Shown in pieces: positions 58,761 to 64,000 of a DNA stretch of 64,000 bases. Position 1 is the first letter of the stretch, and the number at the start of each line of letters is the position of its first letter. The notes beneath the pieces are model-generated. The model searched no databases. It worked only from the letters and a program-made list of their open reading frames with translations, and had not been told where the DNA came from. The translations under genes and the position numbers were made by a program. Source of the stretch: Hymenolepis diminuta (taxonomy: Eukaryota; Platyhelminthes; Cestoda; Cyclophyllidea; Hymenolepididae); NCBI GenBank assembly GCA_900708905.1, contig CAADRB010000062.1, positions 1 through 64,000 on the forward strand, read 5' to 3'.

Positions 58761-60185
58761 AGTGACACAAAACAATTTTGCTTATGGCTATCCCACGAAT
58801 AAATCTCTGTAGGCAAAAACAATTGTCAGATGTTATTTCGGTCTATTAGTCTGGAGAGATTACTTAATAGCAGCTAAATAATATGTAATATCAATTTTTG
58901 AGATGGTCGGCAATAAATTTACCTTTCCAGGTAATTTTTTCTATTTACCTAAATAATAATGGAAAAATGAGTGAAAAAGCAAATTTCGCCTAAATCCCAT
59001 TATTGCTCTATTCTGAACTGATGAATCGCGTGATCAGTCTTTCAAGTTACAAAAGACGAATAAAAATGCAATTATAAATTAAGGGTGAGCTACCTTTACT
59101 CAGTTTTATATACAAATAGGTCTCAGGGTTATAAGATTCGATTGTGGAGAATCAACTATATTCTAGTAGATTAATAATGTGATTGATCTGAATATGGTAA
59201 ATGCGTTATAAAGGAAACAAGCAAATTAGGAGTTATTTAAAACCAGATCCACAGTAGCCCAGTCGACGAGGACCAATTATCACCGTCAGATTTCCCGCGA
59301 TTTCGAAGATACGGAGGTAGCTGTTTAGATTGCAACATCCATTCGCATTCACGAGTAGTCATTGCCAATTTGCGAGAACTGGTACGGTATCTGTCCTTTT
59401 TCTTGTGTTATATTTTCATAATTATCCAAACACATTTCAACAACGACAGCATTATAAAACTGAGGGAAATTAAAACTCCACCCATCAGGTTGTCATCGCC
59501 GATGTTGCCATTCACTACAATGCAAGTCCCTTCAATGATTTTAAAATGACACCGTACACATTATTCTAAGACTAACTACGAATATATAAAAATATCCCAC
59601 CACAAAATCGTACAAAATGAGTCGCACTAAGTTATATTTTTCCATTTGATAATAAACAAAAATAATTTTATTCGCTTTGTGTGAGCACAGCTTACGGAGC
59701 TCTGCTAAAAAATTGTGAATAACACATCTCTGCTATGTCAAAACTGTGAGCTACGAAATATCATAGAGCTCCATTTGTATTCTCTACGGTTGGAAGAAAA
59801 ATTAATTGAATCGGTATGACCAACTCTTCATGTTTAAAAATGCCGATCAATAAGCCCGGGACATCGTAGACAAACACTTGCTGCAACACAGAGGACGAGT
59901 TATGGAATTTGGACTTCCGGACATAAATTTCCAATTTAGAAAATATTGTATAACTCGAATCTGAAAATCAAATGAAGTAAGACTCTTTGATTCCTCGACG
60001 TTGCTCTCTGCATCATTTTAGCCCACTCTTCTTTATCGTTTGTTAGACTTTCTGTTAATCGACTTCGAGTTATACAGCTTTGCATTCGCTTGTTTGAATA
60101 GCATAATGAATACTACCTTTAAAGATAAATAAACATTTTCCAGGAATTGGCGACACATCGTTTCAAGCAGTACATTATCCAACAA

Positions 60186-60210
60186 ATGAGAAGCAGAAGC
60201 AAAAATGGAG
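60186..60210 (+). CDS. possible first exon of a further micro-exon gene
   Basis: ATG gives MRSRSKNG plus one base before a GTAGGT donor at 60211. The 3n+1 length and basic Ser/Arg start match the first exons of genes 3 and 6. The frame is open back to an acceptor at 60143, so it could also be a longer internal exon from 60144. No downstream exon was confirmed. Confidence 0.3.
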
Positions 60211-60699
60211 GTAGGTGCGCAAATCGACAGGACAACATTATGAAATACCTCTTCTTAATCGGCAGATATTTTAGGCCTCGAACAAACATTTACCATTCTT
60301 TATCTTGTGGTGCTAACTTGTTGTCCTCATTAAGTGCATTTAATTTGAGAAGTTACGAGAACATTATAGGTAAATGAATAATGGCCAAACCTTTTGGACG
60401 CAAACTTTTATGTTAATTCCTTCTTCCATCCAATTTTGCAATCTGACTGTTGAAGACAGTCATTCAATAGCTCGATTCTTATTCCAACAGCATCCCTCTG
60501 TAGACCATATTATTCCTATTCCAAACGTTAACTGCCTTTTAAGCGCGAAGCAAGGACAGGAAATACTGCAATCGGAGACACAAATGAGGAGACAACTTAG
60601 GGAAAACACAGTTACCCGCTACTCTCTTCCTCCATTTTTATTGAAAGCGTAAGCCAGATTCCTTTTAAGAGACAAAGTGAAATTACAAAATGGAAAAAA

Positions 60700-61020
60700 T
60701 TAGATATTTTCAAAGTATTGGAATCCGCTACATTCACAGTCATAGACAAATCAACACGTCTTCCATTCAAAAACGCAAATTTCATGCTTTCTATCCTGGA
60801 TTACAGCAAATGTTTGTCCACAATGTTTGGTAGTTATTGGCGGATGCTTTAGTTGAGAAGAGTCGATCTTTACACTTCAGTTCATTTCTTCTTCCAGTGG
60901 TTGAGAAAGTAAAATGATCTTCCTGGATATTTGTGAGCTTATAGTTTTAATAAAATCAGAGATGAGATTGCTAAAACTATAAATTACCTAAGCTCCGTAA
61001 ACACTCAAAGTTCCTGCCTC
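60700..61020. repeat. dispersed repeat family R1, copy 4
   Basis: CCTGGATTACAG, GTCCACAATGTTTGG, TTATTGGCGG, TTCTTCTTCCAGTGGTTGA and TAAGCTCCGTAA follow in the same order as in copy 2 at 32150-32360. Confidence 0.5.
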
Positions 61021-62289
61021 CTTTTCGATCAATTTAGTTTGACGGATGAAATCTCCCTCTATTATTATATCTTGAAAAAGTGTACTATATCTTACTATCA
61101 TTTTTAAATGAATTTGCTTCCCATGTACCATGGTTTATTTGTACATTACATCCTTTTCTGTGCTTTCTCTCAAAATGCATATTTGATTTATTTAATGTAG
61201 AAATGGGGCGGCGTTTTATTTAAGAAAATGTTGCAGAGTCATGCTACATGTGATATACAGGCGATAGAAGTAAATAAGATTCTTCTAACCGGGTAAAAAG
61301 ACCTATATCTATTAAGTTGTCTTTGATCTTTTATGGTAAAAGTAGGTTTTGTAAATCGTACCTTTAATTTGATATACTTCAAGGTTCAGGGCGTTTCTTC
61401 AAAACCAATCATGTACGAAGATGATGCTCTAATCTCGCGAACTGGGCAAATAAATGAATTTTAAACTGAACATTCAAAAATGAAACTTATTGTATTTCGG
61501 TCTGGGAATAAAAACAAGGTCAATGGGATTTCGTCAGAAGAAATAATTATTATTTTCCCCCATCTCCAATATTTCTTCTGTAAATTAAAATGTAATTTCC
61601 TTCTTTATTTCCCCACTGATAAAATGCACTTTGCAATTACGCCTATTTGTTTAATCCGATACCGACTGAGATGGAGTTTCACTTGTACATGCATGTTTAC
61701 CATAGCGTGCCTTGTGCCCTGCCGCGGGTTATTGGATTCTGTTAACTTGCTATATTGCCAGTTTTCTAGATTGGTTGCTCTGCGAGATTATTAGAAAGAC
61801 CTCTAGTTTGTTACGTTTTAACAGGTCGGTAATATTTCACTATTATCGGAACAAACTTCGTGCAATAATCTTATACTCGATTTGAGGACCCGTTATATTT
61901 TTGCTACCATTTCTATTCACCCCAACTCCCTCTTATGGAGACATTTTATTCTGTTACCCTTTCTACTGACCAGAATTGACCAAGGTGATTGCCCATTCAT
62001 ATAAATTACGACGTCTATAATTTTTAATAAATGTACTATGATACGATATATACTAAGCAGATCTCCTGACTACTTAGGGCTAGGTAGCATTGAGGAGGCA
62101 AATATTTAATTTAAAATTTCCAAAATGTACCGATCCCTTCTGTTTTTACAATTAATAGTTTCTTCTGAACGCATTATTCGATCAGAGGAATCGCAGCTTC
62201 ACCTATAAAATTTGTGAGAAGCTATTGCATAGGTTGCAGTCCACCCATGTATGATGAGGAAATCTTGCTAAGTTACCGTCCCTCTAATC

Positions 62290-62410
62290 TATACGAATTC
62301 CACCACATGAAGCTTGCAACAGAATAGAGACAGTGACAAATTAGATAGTATTAGTAGAGAACAGAAGGAAGTTGACAGTCGGTAAAGTGGCTAGAGAGTA
62401 AAATTCAATA
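62290..62410. repeat. dispersed repeat family R2, copy 4
   Basis: AGAGAACAGAAGGAAGTTGA and CAGTCGGTAAAGTGG correspond to the central part of the other R2 copies. Short and diverged. Confidence 0.3.
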
Positions 62411-62824
62411 AACAGTATTCACATACCACAAAATCGATAATCAGCTTGGTTACTGAGGAATGAGCAACTTTATATTTATAAAGTACGTTCTTTACTGAAA
62501 TATAAATATGCATTTAGATAGAAACCCTAAAATTTTGGTTCCAGTGGAAGAATTGTATGAAATTTTGCCAAAATTTATGTTCAGTGATAGACATCTCAGC
62601 ACATAACCACATGCTTGCATAATTCAACTGTATATAAAAACAATGATTAATTAATGGAATACTTCACAACTGATTTCGAAAATACTGTTGAAAGATTGTG
62701 GTTTAAGTGAGAGTAAAATATTGCAGGTGTAAAAGATCGCAACAAAATGAAACCAAAATTAATTTTATATGCAGACTATCATGGGATAACGGACTGGTCC
62801 ATTAAGTAATCAAGAATTTTTTAG

Positions 62825-63016
62825 TGGCAGAACATAATAATTCAACATACGCTGACAAGGATCTGGTATGCTAAATTTGCTAGACCACACTGGTCCTATA
62901 GCATTCAGTTAAACCTAATCAGTTCTAAATGGCATGTCCACATTATTAAATTGATGAAGCTTGGGGTAGCTGGAGCCATCCAGTTATCAGTATCAATTCG
63001 AGCACAGTTAAAGGAC
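62825..63016 (+). CDS. possible 192-nt exon, phase 0
   Basis: An AATTTTTTAG acceptor at 62824 and a perfect GTAAGT donor at 63017 enclose exactly 64 open codons. They include protein-like stretches such as KLGVAGAIQLSVSIRAQLKD. The frame stays open past the donor to a TGA at 63103. The minus strand is open over nearly the same span (62905-63162), so the strand is not certain. The family is not recognised. Confidence 0.3.
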
Positions 63017-64000
63017 GTAAGTGCAAGTGAATTCATAAGTTGGGTAATATCAAGAATTTGGCTGGCCCGTTTATTTACCACAGATAATTGGAGTTTGCCT
63101 TGAGTTAACTCTAATGAGCACTGTTGTTTAAAATTGCTTTTGCTGTAATACAATAAGAGCAATTCGAGTTGATATGACTAAATCAGTTGGTCAACAGACC
63201 CTGAATATCGAGGACATCATCACACTCAAAAATCTAGAAGTCATTTCTTGATATTTGAACATTAGTAAATTATGCACTTTCAATTCCACTCCTTAGGAGA
63301 AAATGGTTAAATCAGTCCTTCAAAACTTTAAACAAAATATGAACCTTGATGTCCTTACTTCATTAACTATTTTTTAATGACCCCTCTTAGTTTCATACAT
63401 TAATGAAATTCTCTTGCTATTCTCCTTATTCGGATGCTATTTCATTTTTATTTGCGCCCAAATGATAATATTACGAGATGTTAACTGATGCCCGAGATCA
63501 ACCAATGAGTTCATTATTGTAACTTGAGTAACATGCATGTCTATTTGATAGATCACCATCGAATCGATGAGCGGGATTAAGGATACAAGTCCAGAGAGGA
63601 TGATCTAATACTAATCTACTTTAACAAAATAAGTACTAGTGAATTTTGATTTTAACAGTCAGATTGTAAGATGAGATGGAAAAGGGAATTATAATGAAAA
63701 CTTGCGTCAAAAAGTTTCGGCTATTATTCATTTATCTGTAATGTCTTCTTAACACCTCAGCCAACGTTAATTTGCGGCAGCTTTTTAATCTGCATTTGTA
63801 TTTTGATTGTTGCTACCTATCATTAATAAGTAGAACTACCAAATTCGGATAAAAATCTTTTAACGTCTTCGGATTTCATAATGTGAAAAATTCAGAATAT
63901 ATTTTTCAAGAATTTTTTATTCTTTCACATGCTCTGATAAGTCCGAAATTGATTCACTATTCGATATACTAGGCTATTAATTTGATTATAACCCGTTATG

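Larger units (their letters stand above)
56874..60143. other. spacer after gene 6
   Basis: Contains the poly(A) signal at 57133, a short charged candidate exon at 57496 and R3 copy 2 near 58650. A GC-richer, G-rich block at about 57540-58060 has no open frame and looks like an eroded repeat. Confidence 0.35.
60211..64000. other. 3' part of window, no firm gene
   Basis: Contains R1 copy 4 and R2 copy 4, plus a few open stretches (60374-60652, 61480-61794) without support. One exon-like block at 62825 is listed separately. If the 60186 exon is real, its partner exons may lie here or beyond the window. Confidence 0.3.

Noticed and set aside
1..64000. tRNA, rRNA and CRISPR features
   Set aside because: No cloverleaf with A and B boxes, no rRNA core sequence and no regularly spaced repeats were seen by eye; a covariance-model scan would settle tRNAs.

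Overview
The window is AT-rich (about two thirds A+T) eukaryotic DNA with no operons, no ribosome-binding sites, and coding sequence broken into tiny exons. I found no tRNA, rRNA or CRISPR array, and no long open frame anywhere. What stands out is a series of plus-strand genes built almost entirely from very short exons (14 to 60 nt, with a few of 69 to 315 nt). Nearly every internal exon begins and ends in codon phase 1, so its length is a multiple of three. This symmetric-exon layout, with some introns of only 37 to 70 nt, is what is known from micro-exon genes (MEGs) of parasitic flatworms. I therefore infer a platyhelminth (fluke or tapeworm). An insect with phase-1 micro-exon effector genes is a weaker alternative. 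The taxon is inference, not read from the sequence.

Layout. 1-21.5 kb: mostly intergenic or intronic, with old repeats and a few low-confidence isolated exons. 21,524-28,260: gene 1, 10 exons, about 342 aa, rich in Ser, Arg and Lys. 31,167-35,358: gene 2, 8 supported exons including three 33-nt exons in a row, 5' end not found. 38,538-41,210: gene 3, 6 exons, about 144 aa, with an acidic Ser-rich start and a six-cysteine exon. 45,803-46,070: the 3' end of a possible gene 4; a related terminal exon may sit at 47,848-47,882. 50,687-51,028 (minus): a decayed reverse transcriptase. 53,054-53,109: a possible last exon with an overlapping poly(A) signal. 53,546-56,873: gene 6, 11 supported exons and two optional ones, about 257-275 aa, with long polyserine runs. 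60,186-60,210: a possible first exon of a further gene. The rest is AT-rich spacer with at least four families of old dispersed repeats.

Genes 1, 2, 3 and 6 lie on one strand and share compositional style: Ser/Arg/His/Lys-rich modules, polyserine tracts and small Cys clusters. They also share exon grammar (initial exon of 3n+1 nt, then 3n exons in phase 1). I see no signal peptide on the three complete models, which separates them from typical secreted MEG products. They look like a locally expanded family of low-complexity, mostly basic proteins whose products can be varied by skipping frame-neutral exons. The exon models come from splice-site and frame reading by eye. RNA evidence would be needed to prove them.
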